A stretch of DNA of 64,000 bases from Globodera rostochiensis. Taxonomy: Eukaryota; Nematoda; Chromadorea; Rhabditida; Heteroderidae. The translations under genes were made by a program, and so were the position numbers. The stretch is from the NCBI GenBank assembly GCA_018350325.1, contig JAEVLN010000011.1, positions 1,050,449-1,114,448 of the forward strand, in the 5' to 3' direction. The notes beneath the pieces are model-generated. The model did no database searches. It was not told where the DNA came from and was given only the letters and a program-made list of their open reading frames with translations. Positions 63,923-64,000 of the stretch are shown here, in pieces (within the stretch, counting starts at the first letter, position 1; every line of letters begins with the position of its first letter).

Positions 63923-64000
63923 CTGTCCAAAAATTGTTTGTTTGATCAGTTTTGCGTGAAAGACTGAATCCATCAATTTTTCTGATCAGACCAAAATTTA

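Overview
The window looks like nuclear DNA of a nematode. It is strongly AT-rich. Where an open frame crosses an intron, the intron is mostly 45-55 bp with GT..AG ends. The right end carries an innexin gene, and one chimeric ORF ends in a dual-oxidase C-terminus. Many gene starts sit just downstream of a TTTTAG-type acceptor, as expected for spliced-leader trans-splicing. I cannot name the species; a plant-parasitic tylenchid is a guess based on AT content and the many secreted-protein genes.

Three things dominate the window. First, there is a multigene family of secreted proteins spread from 0.3 to 60 kb on both strands: six intact members, one split by the Polinton, and about fifteen broken members or fragments. 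Each intact member has a signal peptide, two copies of a short acidic FDEI(F/Y)xxxxW motif, an acidic Ser/Asn/Gln linker, and three or four tandem modules of roughly 50-60 residues that look like helix-turn-helix DNA-binding units. Copies are inverted, tandemly duplicated, chimeric, frameshifted and truncated. In several places the family 5' end is fused to unrelated coding sequence: a dual-oxidase C-terminus at 6834-7076, an Asn-Ala-Thr repeat at 36784-37128, and an unidentified GC-rich frame at the left edge.

Second, a complete-looking Polinton/Maverick element occupies 14919-27759. It is inserted in the coding sequence of one family member, with a perfect 6-bp target duplication (CTGCTC) and AG..CT termini. 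It carries a protein-primed-type PolB with introns, an integrase with a chromodomain, a packaging ATPase, a penton-like minor capsid protein and small structural-type proteins. It also carries two unexpected genes: a 179-residue TATA-binding-protein homologue and a short protein that is essentially one Argonaute-type PAZ domain. TATA boxes lie just upstream of several of its genes. I find no major capsid protein and no maturation protease.

Third, the rest is a bed of small DNA transposons. At least six hAT-like elements have 8-bp target duplications (five or more perfect), and their arms are built from self-complementary short repeats. Several contain tRNA-like sequences with A and B boxes, and one contains a nested hAT with a decayed BED-finger transposase. 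Long foldback elements, a cluster of tRNA-like repeats at 29.2-31.5 kb and a Gag relic at 43.3-43.8 kb complete this layer.

Layout: 0-14 kb, family genes plus foldback and hAT elements and the DUOX chimera; 14-28 kb, a family gene split by the Polinton; 28-35 kb, hAT elements and tRNA-like repeats; 35-39 kb, broken family copies; 39-44 kb, mostly non-coding, with one GC-rich gene fragment and a Gag relic; 44-60 kb, family copies, an inverted duplication at 49.6-51.2 kb and a tandem segmental duplication at 53.8-60.9 kb; 61.6-64 kb, the 3' part of an innexin gene.
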